A stretch of 49,240 bases of DNA from Candidatus Saganbacteria bacterium. GTDB lineage: Bacteria > Margulisbacteria > WOR-1 > XYC2-FULL-46-14. The stretch is taken from NCBI GenBank assembly GCA_013202975.1, contig JABMQY010000005.1, positions 1 through 49,240 on the forward strand, in the 5' to 3' direction. Under the pieces are notes generated by a model. That model was not told the DNA's origin. It did not search any database and saw only the letters and a list, made by a program, of their open reading frames with translations. Position 1 is the first letter of the stretch. Each line of letters opens with the position of its first letter. Positions 31,034-39,993 of this stretch are shown here, piece by piece. The position numbers and the translations under genes were made by a program.

Positions 31034-33748
31034 ATGAGTCCAAATACAACGCCCGTTAATAGAGGCAGTGCTCAGACCCGCTTTAATGGCGGACTGAATC
31101 TGGCTAAGTTCAAGCAGCTCTTAAAAGATAATCCTGCCAAGCTCACTTTATGGATTCATAATCTTCTAACAAAGAAAAAGAATCCCAGACAGGTTATAAA
31201 TCTATTACTCTCTTATGTCAGCTCTTTCAAATCCAGGCAGGAAAATAGAGACGCCAGAGATCAGATAGGAAATCTGCTAATCCAGCTGCCAAATGAGGAA
31301 CGCAGCACTATAATTAACTCGCTGCATGCAGAGAACATTCTTATTGCAAGTGCCCTGGCACATCCCATTCTTAAATCTCAAAGTGCGGACCTTATTAGCA
31401 AACAACAGACAATTTATACTCTTTTAGCAGCGCTTGACAAAGAGACACACAAAAATGAGAGAAAAGAGGTTTTTAGGCATTTTGGTGGAGACACAAATTG
31501 CAACGGTGTTATAGACAAGAGGGATCGAGGCTGGAAACAAGTCGCAGCCTATGACAAAGACAGAAACGGCAGATTGGACTACGAAGAATTATATCAAAAA
31601 GCAAAAACCGGAAATATTGAAGAACGATTTTATACAAAACATAAAGTTTTGAAACATCTATATCAGAGTATCCTCCGGAGGATGCAAATAGGGGTGGTTA
31701 TTCAATCAGACCTGGACCAGCTAAAAAGCCTGTCAAAAATACCAAAGACCGGTATTCACGCCGCTGTATACCTGGCAGATGTCCGGGCCCGCTTACTGGA
31801 GAAAAAGGGTCAATACCGTTTAGCATATCAACAATATCAATTACATAAAAACTATAGCGGTCCAAGTCTGGTTGAAAACAGCCTAAGGATACTCCTAAAA
31901 GTACACAAAAATCATCTTGAACTGCTGGAAGGCTTAGCTGCAGCTGCCCCCTATCTGCTCAAAAACAAGAGAGCACTACCCAAAAGGGTTTATCCTGATC
32001 TAGAAAACCTCAATCTTTCTCATGCTGACTCAATTCTTGCAAAAACTATCGGCGCATTTACCCACAGAAACATAAAAGCAATCATCGGATCAATCCCATC
32101 AAATGCCAACGCAAAAGCATTGGCTTTTAAAAAGAAATTAGAGGGTTTTCTTGCCGCTTATAAAAGCAGTCGCTTCAAGCTTTCTCTTGATCAAAAACCG
32201 GTCAATGGTCTTTCAAATAAAGACTGCGGTAAAAACCTGGTAATCCTTGTCCCCAAACCAAACAGAACAGGAGATACTTACCATATCAGCTTAAAAACTG
32301 GAAACTACAAAATTTATATCACAGGAAATGCTAAACCAAATTATTCAAACCCCCTTTTCCTGAGATTTGAAATCCCGGCCTGGCAGATCCTGCAGCATGT
32401 TCGACCAGGGGATAAATTTTCAATTGTACTCGAAAAAAGCAATCCGGATAGAAAGATTAAACCAAAAGCGATCCGCCAGTTTAATCTGACCCGGCTTGAG
32501 GGAAAGCATTCTAAGCACAAAGTCGCTAACGTAACACTAGATGATTATTATAACAATGTTCTAAAACAACCGGTTGTCAATAGTGTAATAATAGTGGCAG
32601 CAGATAAGGACCATCCAGAAACATATCCCAGAGGGTTTTTAGGGAAAATGATTAAGACATTAAGAGGATTTCCTTATCCACACCTTATCGGCAGCCGGGA
32701 AGAGAGAGTAGCCTTGGCAAAATTCTTAATGAGATACAAAAGGGATAAAAAAATGGAAGAAATAGATATCCCCAAAAAAGTTCAGTCGGCCTTTTGGCGC
32801 CTGAACATGCTGCAGGATATGTATTTTCAACAGACCACAAAAGTAATACATAATATGTTAAGAAAAGGTTGGAAGCTTCAAGGCAAACCGTGGCAGCCCA
32901 AAAGAGAGCAAGAAATCCAAAAATATGCAGAAAGCGGAACAGATGCAACCTGGCCCCGCATGGTATTTACCCTAACCAGAGAGGTCAATATTAAAGAAGT
33001 AAAAAGTCCTGAACTAAGAAAAAAAATGCGGGCTGCCGGAAAAAGCAGGATTAAATTAAAAGTAAAGGTAGTATATTATACTGATACAGCCAGCGCCACC
33101 CGTGCCTTAGTTAAAGCAGCCCAAAACGACAAAGTTCAATTTGTTGCATATCAGGGGCATCGTTATGGCGGATTTAAGAGAATATTAGGCGAACATTTGA
33201 GCAAAAACAAAAATCCAAGAAAGACAAATTTTGCCTTTGTCGGAATCCATTGTAATTCCTATCACACGTCAACAAAAGATATTGTTGCTGCTTTTTCCGG
33301 CAAGGCCTATGTCCCCTTTGGTACTACCTCGTCAGTCTACCCCCCACCAGAAGTAACCTTTGGTTCAATAACAAGCCTATTTATACATGGCCAGGCTCCG
33401 ACAGCAAAGGTAGCCCACAAACTTTATCAAAAGGTCTTTGGTAAGAAGAAGGTAAATCCGGCAGTTATGAAAGACCTTCCCAAAAAGGTATACCGAATGG
33501 GTGACAGGGATAAAGATGGTATCCTAGACCATATTGATCCAGATCCAGATAAACAAAATAAGCATGTTTATGATGTTAAAAAGCAGGAATTAGAAATTGA
33601 TCGGGCTGGTAAAAAAGTATATATCAGAAAGATATCAAAACACTATCTGAATGGATTAGTTTTAAAGCATAAACAAAAAGTAATAAATGCCCCTAAAAAG
33701 GGTAAAAAAATGATCTTTGCTCCAATTATAGTAGCCAGAAACCCATAA
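31034..33748 (+). CDS. Large caspase-like (clan CD) protein with EF-hand-type motifs
   Basis: 904 residues. The N-terminal ~130 are helical. Residues ~150-195 hold a pair of calcium-binding loops, DTNCNGVIDKRD and DKDRNGRLDYEE. A helical and beta middle region follows. The peptidase-like core lies around 560-800: H709 in AYQGHRYGGF and C740 in VGIHCNSYHTS form a clan CD style His-Cys dyad, each preceded by a hydrophobic strand. A third calcium motif, DRDKDGILDHIDPDPD, lies near 825, like the tail of the neighbour at 29709. No signal peptide is visible. The gene lies 47 nt after that neighbour and has its own weak alternative-sigma promoter. It could be an activated protease responding to calcium; activity is not proven by sequence. 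Confidence 0.65.
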   Translation: MSPNTTPVNRGSAQTRFNGGLNLAKFKQLLKDNPAKLTLWIHNLLTKKKNPRQVINLLLSYVSSFKSRQENRDARDQIGNLLIQLPNEERSTIINSLHAENILIASALAHPILKSQSADLISKQQTIYTLLAALDKETHKNERKEVFRHFGGDTNCNGVIDKRDRGWKQVAAYDKDRNGRLDYEELYQKAKTGNIEERFYTKHKVLKHLYQSILRRMQIGVVIQSDLDQLKSLSKIPKTGIHAAVYLADVRARLLEKKGQYRLAYQQYQLHKNYSGPSLVENSLRILLKVHKNHLELLEGLAAAAPYLLKNKRALPKRVYPDLENLNLSHADSILAKTIGAFTHRNIKAIIGSIPSNANAKALAFKKKLEGFLAAYKSSRFKLSLDQKPVNGLSNKDCGKNLVILVPKPNRTGDTYHISLKTGNYKIYITGNAKPNYSNPLFLRFEIPAWQILQHVRPGDKFSIVLEKSNPDRKIKPKAIRQFNLTRLEGKHSKHKVANVTLDDYYNNVLKQPVVNSVIIVAADKDHPETYPRGFLGKMIKTLRGFPYPHLIGSREERVALAKFLMRYKRDKKMEEIDIPKKVQSAFWRLNMLQDMYFQQTTKVIHNMLRKGWKLQGKPWQPKREQEIQKYAESGTDATWPRMVFTLTREVNIKEVKSPELRKKMRAAGKSRIKLKVKVVYYTDTASATRALVKAAQNDKVQFVAYQGHRYGGFKRILGEHLSKNKNPRKTNFAFVGIHCNSYHTSTKDIVAAFSGKAYVPFGTTSSVYPPPEVTFGSITSLFIHGQAPTAKVAHKLYQKVFGKKKVNPAVMKDLPKKVYRMGDRDKDGILDHIDPDPDKQNKHVYDVKKQELEIDRAGKKVYIRKISKHYLNGLVLKHKQKVINAPKKGKKMIFAPIIVARNP

Positions 33749-33769
33749 TCCCCGCAAATACAAAAAGAG

Positions 33770-33797
33770 TGAAATTTCCGACCGTTTTTGACGATAT
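33770..33797 (+). promoter_or_regulatory. Alternative-sigma promoter of the HD-ART gene
   Basis: The -35 box TGAAATTT (33770-33777), 12 bases, then the -10 box GACGATAT (33790-33797). The extension AAAAAGAG is shared with the site at 29600-29627. A leader with GGGGGGAAAGAG precedes the ATG at 33834. Confidence 0.8.
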
Positions 33798-33833
33798 ATA
33801 TATAGAAGGAGCCTAGAGCTCGGGGGGAAAGAG

Positions 33834-35366
33834 ATGTCTTTGAACATTCGAAACATAGGAGGCCCAAAGGGCCCGGCTAGAGTAGAAAGGAACCCCGTAG
33901 GACAAAGACTAACGCTTGAAAGCATAATCACAGCCAGATCAGACGCAGCTTTCAGAGATCAACTGGATTCATACAACGCTTTTCTAAGACTGCTGCCACC
34001 TGCAAATACACTGCTTGAGATGATGGGCATGCAGCAAACACCAATCCACGGAGGAATGGATCCCCTGATTCATACCTTTAATGCTCTGGAATGCCTGGAA
34101 ACAGATGAAATAGCAAAAGAGATAAAAACAGCAGATGGTATTGAAAGGCCTTTGGCTGAGTTGGTCCGAATCGCAGTACTCTACCACGACATTGGAAAAG
34201 TTAATGACCCCTTTAATCCAGACCACGCTGCTGATTCTGCAGAAATTGCAGAATCCCTATTAGCAAATCCGGAACTCTCCGGAGTGGGGGCACTAAATGA
34301 TAATGAAATAGAACTGGTGCTGCTGCTGATAAGATCTCACGACCTCCTGGGCAACATAGTCAGAAATTACAAAATTAAAGCTGGATCAAACCCTCCACTT
34401 AGAATAATTCAGCAGGAACTAGGTTCCTACAATAACAAATCTTTAACCTTGAAAGACCTTTTTCTACTGCATTCAGCCGTTGCTCTGGCAGACATTGGTT
34501 CAATTCCTGGGCTGCTGTCCAAAATTCAAAGAATTACAAAATCATGCAAAATAATAATTGGGAGGCTGGTGGATGTAAACTTGTCCCCGGCCCCTTCTTC
34601 GGTCAAGGTCAAGAGAATACATGAGCAAGCAGGCAGTGCAATGACTCTAAAAAATCAGATGTGGCGCCAGAACCGCTTTATTGCCGGACTGATGAGCAAA
34701 ATCAGACAAAATGTTCTCCAAACTGTTATCTCCTTCAACACAGATTCAATAGTATTAGAAACAATGGGATCCGAAATTGAATATGAGGACGGCAAACACA
34801 TCGGCCGCACTTTTCTCCGCGCAGGGATCAGCCGGATTGTATTTTCTGATTTAATAGATTCCAATGCCCTAAGTGCTGTGGCAAACCTTATGGCATTTGG
34901 TCTGGAGTCAAGATCAGGTGATCTTGACCCTCAAGAACTGATGAAACTTCCTTTTGTTGAAGAAGTTAATCTCCATACTGATGATGATCTTGTAATGGAT
35001 GATATCCCCGGAAAATACAAACACTACACCAGTGAGACAAATTTTGATTCAATCACCAGCAACAGGACAATTGAGGCCAGAGCACACTCAAAAAACGGAA
35101 CAATCCTAACGGGGGTATATCTTTCTACCTTATCGCTCACTCCGGCAGAAGCATTTGACACCCTTTTTGCAAACGAACCCCACTATGCGGACTGTGTTAC
35201 TCATGTAATTGGATTTAATATCATTGACCCGGAATTAGAAAGAAGGATAAAAAAGAGGGGAATAGAACTATTATTCGAAGAAGATATTTCGTTTGACGAC
35301 CCAAGGATAAAAATAAGATACAAGGGTAAAAATAGGATTCAAAACCAAAAAGAGGCGGTGGCCTAA
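33834..35366 (+). CDS. HD-domain hydrolase fused to a HYD1-like ADP-ribosyltransferase domain
   Basis: The N-terminal half is an HD phosphohydrolase: H80, H118-D119 in VLYHDIGK, H131, H169-D170 in IRSHDLLG and D220 in ALADIGS give a complete metal set. Such domains act on nucleotides. The C-terminal part, residues ~392-470, resembles the HYD1 group of toxin ADP-ribosyltransferases: KHYTSETNFDSI with H397-Y398-T399, then GVYLSTLSLTPAEAFDTLF, then CVTHVIGFNI. The family transfers ADP-ribose from NAD to targets; the catalytic residue assignment is not certain here. The gene ends overlapping, tail to tail by 4 nt, with an ADP-ribosylglycohydrolase gene that could reverse the modification. Alternatively the C-terminal domain is a non-catalytic relative. 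Confidence 0.72.
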   Translation: MSLNIRNIGGPKGPARVERNPVGQRLTLESIITARSDAAFRDQLDSYNAFLRLLPPANTLLEMMGMQQTPIHGGMDPLIHTFNALECLETDEIAKEIKTADGIERPLAELVRIAVLYHDIGKVNDPFNPDHAADSAEIAESLLANPELSGVGALNDNEIELVLLLIRSHDLLGNIVRNYKIKAGSNPPLRIIQQELGSYNNKSLTLKDLFLLHSAVALADIGSIPGLLSKIQRITKSCKIIIGRLVDVNLSPAPSSVKVKRIHEQAGSAMTLKNQMWRQNRFIAGLMSKIRQNVLQTVISFNTDSIVLETMGSEIEYEDGKHIGRTFLRAGISRIVFSDLIDSNALSAVANLMAFGLESRSGDLDPQELMKLPFVEEVNLHTDDDLVMDDIPGKYKHYTSETNFDSITSNRTIEARAHSKNGTILTGVYLSTLSLTPAEAFDTLFANEPHYADCVTHVIGFNIIDPELERRIKKRGIELLFEEDISFDDPRIKIRYKGKNRIQNQKEAVA

Positions 35367-36298
35367 CCGACCAACTGCTCCAATCGACAGCTTAATTCAT
35401 CCAGATGATTCCTATCCTCAAGATTACTAAGCCATCTGCCTGGTATAGCTGTAATTCCGTTAAAAGCCCCGCTCAGGTCTCCGGTTAGAGATGCAATTGT
35501 GTCAGTATCTCCACCGGAATTTACGGCACTGATCAGGGATTGCGATAAATCAAATGGAGATTTTAAAAACAGATAAAATGCGCTTCCTACAGAATCCAGT
35601 GCAAATGAGCGGGTCCCTATATATTCGACTGCCTCCTCAACAGAAACAGAGTCGTCTGCCAACAACCTATCAACTTCAGAAAGTTGGCTGGCCATATTAG
35701 TAACTCTTCCGATAAAATCGATTGTCTCCTGGATAATTGAATTTGGTCTTAGCTGACCCCGCGCGGCTTTTGCAATTGCAAAGGCGATCGACATTGCGCC
35801 ACCAATAGAATCCTGATGCTGATGGGTTATTCGGCTGACCGCGTTAACATCTGTCCTTAATTTTTCTAAGTCAAGACAATTAAACAGAGCCACCGGACCA
35901 ATGCGCATCGCTGCCCCATTGCTTGGAACATGCCTGCGGACTCGATCTCCATTTAAGGCTTTTCTGGTAGTAATTCCGTACCCGCGTTTTGGCTCAAATG
36001 TAAAGGCGGACAACATCCGAAAGCGAATATCATCAACATCAATCCTGTTTTCTTTAACAATGCTTATTAGAGTAGCTTTTTTAAAGGCAGTATCATCGGT
36101 CCACTGACCTGGTCCCAGCGGCTTCTTCGGATTATTAACATATCTGTCTACCCTGCCATGCAAATCCATTATCTGGGAAGGAGTTTTGCCTTCTAGCGGC
36201 TGCCCCAAAGCATCTCCGGATGCCCCGGCTAATACAGATCCCCTAAATCTCTCGATTCGTTGGGGAATCCTACTCATATTTACGGGAAGTGTTTTCAT
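35363..36298 (-). CDS. ADP-ribosylglycohydrolase family protein (copy 2)
   Basis: Paralog of the protein at 28165-29103. Motifs: GSVLAGASGDALGQPLEG near 20-37, GQWTDDTAFKKA near 63, NGAAMRIGP near 128, THQHQDSIGGAMS near 155 and NSGGDTDTIASLTGDLSGAF near 250. All metal-binding aspartates are present. The cysteine of copy 1 (GCGAAM) is replaced by asparagine (SNGAAM). It is convergent with the HD-ART gene, overlapping it by 4 nt. It has its own alternative-sigma promoter and a distant Shine-Dalgarno GAAGGA. It is the obvious candidate to remove ADP-ribose added by the neighbour. Confidence 0.9.
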   Translation of the reverse strand: MKTLPVNMSRIPQRIERFRGSVLAGASGDALGQPLEGKTPSQIMDLHGRVDRYVNNPKKPLGPGQWTDDTAFKKATLISIVKENRIDVDDIRFRMLSAFTFEPKRGYGITTRKALNGDRVRRHVPSNGAAMRIGPVALFNCLDLEKLRTDVNAVSRITHQHQDSIGGAMSIAFAIAKAARGQLRPNSIIQETIDFIGRVTNMASQLSEVDRLLADDSVSVEEAVEYIGTRSFALDSVGSAFYLFLKSPFDLSQSLISAVNSGGDTDTIASLTGDLSGAFNGITAIPGRWLSNLEDRNHLDELSCRLEQLVG

Positions 36299-36323
36299 TA
36301 TTTATATTAATTCCTTCATATTT

Positions 36324-36351
36324 ATATCGTACATAAAAAAATAAAATTTCA
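36324..36351 (-). promoter_or_regulatory. Alternative-sigma promoter of ADPRH copy 2
   Basis: The -35 box TGAAATTT (36351-36344), 12 bases, then the -10 box TACGATAT (36331-36324), on the - strand. The upstream extension AAATAAGG is close to that of the 41766-41793 site. Confidence 0.8.
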
Positions 36352-36367
36352 CCTTATTTTATTTTAC

Positions 36368-36387
36368 AGACATACCATGGTATGTCT
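36368..36387. repeat. Perfect 20-bp palindrome
   Basis: AGACATACCATGGTATGTCT is a perfect inverted repeat 8 nt beyond the stop of the gene at 36395 and 17 nt upstream of the -35 at 36344-36351. Flanked by CTACG, it resembles dispersed GTAGAGAC...GTCTCTAC palindromes known in cyanobacteria. It may act as a terminator hairpin for the upstream operon or as a protein-binding site. Confidence 0.65.
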
Positions 36388-36394
36388 CTACGTA

Positions 36395-37534
36395 TTAATT
36401 GTTTCTCTCAAAACTAATAAAATCAGCCGAAGTCTTAATCTTAACAGCCGGCACCTCGATTCCTGCAATCTCAACCTTTTTGGCCTCTTTGTAATCAATA
36501 AGCCCACCCACATTATCCCAATATTTATATTGATTCGGCCCCTCCATTGCTAAAATAGTACAATCTTCCCTTTTAATCCCGGTTGGAATAATCCGCTCTT
36601 TTCTGACTAAGGCTCCATCACGATTTTTTATCTCAACAATAATTTCCTGACCAAGTATCCCTTCAAATGCTTCAGCCAACGAAACCATAGAAAATCGACT
36701 AAAACATTCGCTTAATACTCCGACCCGATTGCTCCCACTTTGTCCTGCTGCTTTTAGAGCCCCAACTAATATAGTCTGAATCATTTTGGCAAATTTCGGA
36801 TCATTTTTATCTTTGTGATCAATTTGTGGAATATATACTGCCGGAAGAAGCAGATCCCATTCTACCTGATCCCCTACTTTAACCGGCGTCGGCATCAATA
36901 AAGTTCGGCTCTGCTTACTTTTGTTCTCACCGGTAAAGGCAAGTTTGTCCAGAGAAAAGATCGGACCGCCCAGGGATTTATTCCAATAAGGAACGCCATC
37001 ATATCTTTGACACGAACCGCCGCAAACCTTTCCCATGGTCAGCCAGTCATACAATTCATCAGTCGTCCAAAAAGAATCTGATTCTATATCATTCTGCCAG
37101 GCTTCCAAATAAACTGGATCATTTACTAAAGCTTCTGCAACCTTTAGCTGAAGTTCGATCTGAGTAGTCCCGCCATATTTTAGTCCCTTAATGTCCCCCC
37201 GCTCTACATAGTGTTGATATCCCCTCTTTAATAGATGAATCCCTTTATCATTCTCACTCTTCCAGCCGGCCTGAAGGGTTAAAAATATCTTGGTGAGGTC
37301 AAAGAAATGGGGTCGGGCCATGACCTCGGCCGATAAAGGGATATCCAGCAGGGTCGATCCGACCTCCTGCACTCGGACTCCAAGTCTCTCTCGAAAAAGA
37401 GCAATATTTGGAGCCTCTTTAACATCTGTATAGGGTATTTTCAACCTCTCTTTGGCAGCTTTTGCCCGCGCTAAAAGATCCTTTTGCGGCGGAGCCAGCT
37501 GTAACCGTTGTACAAGTTGCATTTGTAGCGGCAT
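36395..37534 (-). CDS. Hypothetical protein with CxxxC motif, third gene of the operon
   Basis: 379 residues, function not recognised. It opens with a glutamine/leucine-rich segment, LQMQLVQRLQLAPPQKDLL, reminiscent of the sigma-54 region I pattern. A middle motif CGGSCQRYDG (C171, C175) is followed by strands and a helix (LLLPAVYIPQID, then KFAKMIQTILVGALKAAG). That layout recalls the SxDCT modules of the giant protein at 41791, but homology is not shown. It overlaps the upstream gene by 1 nt (TAATG), so it is translationally coupled in the 583-812-379 residue operon. No signal peptide or membrane segment is visible. Confidence 0.7.
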   Translation of the reverse strand: MPLQMQLVQRLQLAPPQKDLLARAKAAKERLKIPYTDVKEAPNIALFRERLGVRVQEVGSTLLDIPLSAEVMARPHFFDLTKIFLTLQAGWKSENDKGIHLLKRGYQHYVERGDIKGLKYGGTTQIELQLKVAEALVNDPVYLEAWQNDIESDSFWTTDELYDWLTMGKVCGGSCQRYDGVPYWNKSLGGPIFSLDKLAFTGENKSKQSRTLLMPTPVKVGDQVEWDLLLPAVYIPQIDHKDKNDPKFAKMIQTILVGALKAAGQSGSNRVGVLSECFSRFSMVSLAEAFEGILGQEIIVEIKNRDGALVRKERIIPTGIKREDCTILAMEGPNQYKYWDNVGGLIDYKEAKKVEIAGIEVPAVKIKTSADFISFERNN

Positions 37535-39972
37535 TATCTATCCTCCCCTTTAGCAATCTCTTCAACACTCTCAATAAAGTCCCCAAATTGGCTCAAACTC
37601 TCAATCCAAAGCAAGGAATCCATAAAAGGGCCCTGCTGTGACTTAGTAAATCCTGCCTCAACCAATTTCAATAAGTCCCCTACTGCCCCAATATTATTAT
37701 CTGATTTTGAAAGATAGATGTTGGTTAAGGCATTACGAATATTTAATTTATTATTTTTATTTGTCCTTATTTTTTTAGCTGAAAAGACTGTATTGAAAAT
37801 ACCCAAGAGCCGGTCAATCCCCATTCCATTTACAAAACAGAGACACTGGCAGATTGTATCAAATGGAATAGCCGTATATTGCTCTCTAATATCCGAAAGT
37901 TTTCTCCCTTTAGGAAGAGTTGAAACTGCCTTGTTCACTATATTTAGAACCCTGAGTTTCTTTCTTGACGGGATCTTCATTAATCCTTCTACAAACCCAA
38001 ATGCTTCCGCAAAGCTTATTCCTGTCTGTTCTGAAAAACGAAGATGAGTTCTAAGATAGCGATAGAGCCGCTTTTCGTCCGACTCGGCAAATCTAGAAAC
38101 AATTCCAATAAAACGAGATTTTTCTTCACCTTCCAAACCGGCCAGATCAGCAGCATCTTCAACTGTCTTCTTCGAATGCCAATTCCAATTATGCTTTTTG
38201 GTTATCTCTCTAAGCAACCCGCCGGCATAGTGTTTTTTTTCTGCCTTACGCAGAGCGACACTAAGCTTTACCCTATTGTAGCGATCGTTATCCTTATCTC
38301 GAAGATATCTTCTACAATCGAGCAAAAATCCGGCCGCAGCACTCCTGTTTTTAAAACTCAACAATTGAGACAATAAGCTATCATCGTCACCCCGGAGAGC
38401 CTCAGTAATAATACAGCACCGCATTTTCCAGCTATTACTACGGCCTTTACTAAAAAACCAGAAACTCCAAGAAGCCTGCATTATCATTTTGACATCGTGA
38501 TGCCCAAAAAATCTTTCAAAAGAGACAAACTCATTAAAAAGAATCTGCCTAACCTTTTGGTGAATTTTTTTCTCCCCTCTTCCATAATGTTCTTTTTGAT
38601 CCCAAAAGAGGTGTAATTCTATTTTGTTATGCAATGGAAGATCTTTTGCAGCACAAAAATTCTGACAGATTAGAACATCTTGCTTTGCTGCCTCTACAAA
38701 GCGGTTAACCGCAGCATATCTTGGATCTAAAAAGCGGGGCATTACCCTCACTAATTTTTTTGGCAGCTGAGACATTCTAACTCCATGCTCATCGTCACCC
38801 TCCAAAATACTAAAAGAGGCGGTCAGCTCCCGTGCATCCTCTTTTGATTTAACCAAAACAGGTAAACAGGGATAAGCAAAATTCTTATAAAATCCTGTGT
38901 TCGCAGTAGCAATCAGGAGAGAATATAACTCATCATCACTAAGCGATACTACTTCTAACTTTTTAACTGCACCTATTATGGAATCAACAAGATTTACAAC
39001 CAGCTCTTTGTCCTGATGGGGACCAGCACCAATAAAAGCATTTTCCATAATGGACAAAACTTTCTCCGGAGGAAGGCTCAACAAATCAAGTAATTGCTCG
39101 AGACGCCCAAACATAGCCTTTTTAAGAAATCCATAATTCGATCCCCCGGCATTAGATATACCGGTTTGAAAAGAAATCATTGACTTAATGTCCGTAACTC
39201 CAAGCTTAATCAATTTTTCTAAAAGCCCAGGCTGAGCTTGCGCAGTTTCTTCGCTTGAAATACGCAAAATGTCCTCTTGTGAATTAAGATACAAAAAAAC
39301 ATCTTCTTTTGAATACTCGGCATCCCTTAAAAAAGACACCGTATCTAGGAGCGGCACTAAATAATTGTATACATTTGCATAGTCAATTTTTGTTAATTTC
39401 CCGATTCTTATAGCCAAAATTGTAAAGATAGAAATAATCTCCTCTGAGTTAAAACCACAATCAAGTAGAGATTCGAGCTTTGAGGAAATTACTTTTTTCA
39501 TTCCTGCTATAAAATAATCTCTATGGTCAAATGATCTAAATTGAATTCCCAACTCTGTGCTAATAAAAATTTCTCCAAGCATCTCCAATTCGTTTGCTGA
39601 GAAGGCTTCTTTTACTTTCACAGATAAGTCTGCATCCTTAATAAAGCGATTATATAAATTATTATCTTTGAACAAACCGGTAACTTGCTGTTCTGTCGCA
39701 CCACCAGCACCTAATCCCCTTATCATAGTCGGAAATTCACCGAAACCGATGTGACGAAAACGATAGTCTCGAAAAAGTGAGGGGATTTTTTGGGTAGGCA
39801 TTTTAATACGTTTCAACTCATAAACTGTCTCTAAAACCATCTCCCGATTAGGCCCTTTCAGGAACTCTGATATAGAGCTCAAAAGGGTATCAATCCCTTT
39901 TGGCTGCATTCTGAGCTGCCGTAGAGATTGGATATATCTATTGCTTACAGGCCCTGTAACTTGTGTTTTCAT
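37534..39972 (-). CDS. Large helical hypothetical protein, second gene of the operon
   Basis: 812 residues, function not recognised. Almost entirely predicted helical, with repeated short helices of alpha-solenoid type, such as LLEKLIKLGVTDIKSMISF and RLEQLLDLLSLPPEKVLSIMENAF. It has no membrane segment or signal peptide. The central part is rich in basic and aromatic residues (ASWSFWFFSKGRSNSWKMR near 500). It lies 21 nt after the upstream gene and overlaps the next by 1 nt. The style resembles the first 900 residues of the giant protein at 41791, which suggests a related scaffold or protein-binding role. This is inference. Confidence 0.7.
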   Translation of the reverse strand: MKTQVTGPVSNRYIQSLRQLRMQPKGIDTLLSSISEFLKGPNREMVLETVYELKRIKMPTQKIPSLFRDYRFRHIGFGEFPTMIRGLGAGGATEQQVTGLFKDNNLYNRFIKDADLSVKVKEAFSANELEMLGEIFISTELGIQFRSFDHRDYFIAGMKKVISSKLESLLDCGFNSEEIISIFTILAIRIGKLTKIDYANVYNYLVPLLDTVSFLRDAEYSKEDVFLYLNSQEDILRISSEETAQAQPGLLEKLIKLGVTDIKSMISFQTGISNAGGSNYGFLKKAMFGRLEQLLDLLSLPPEKVLSIMENAFIGAGPHQDKELVVNLVDSIIGAVKKLEVVSLSDDELYSLLIATANTGFYKNFAYPCLPVLVKSKEDARELTASFSILEGDDEHGVRMSQLPKKLVRVMPRFLDPRYAAVNRFVEAAKQDVLICQNFCAAKDLPLHNKIELHLFWDQKEHYGRGEKKIHQKVRQILFNEFVSFERFFGHHDVKMIMQASWSFWFFSKGRSNSWKMRCCIITEALRGDDDSLLSQLLSFKNRSAAAGFLLDCRRYLRDKDNDRYNRVKLSVALRKAEKKHYAGGLLREITKKHNWNWHSKKTVEDAADLAGLEGEEKSRFIGIVSRFAESDEKRLYRYLRTHLRFSEQTGISFAEAFGFVEGLMKIPSRKKLRVLNIVNKAVSTLPKGRKLSDIREQYTAIPFDTICQCLCFVNGMGIDRLLGIFNTVFSAKKIRTNKNNKLNIRNALTNIYLSKSDNNIGAVGDLLKLVEAGFTKSQQGPFMDSLLWIESLSQFGDFIESVEEIAKGEDR

Positions 39973-39993
39973 ATTATTTTTGATCCCTTAATA

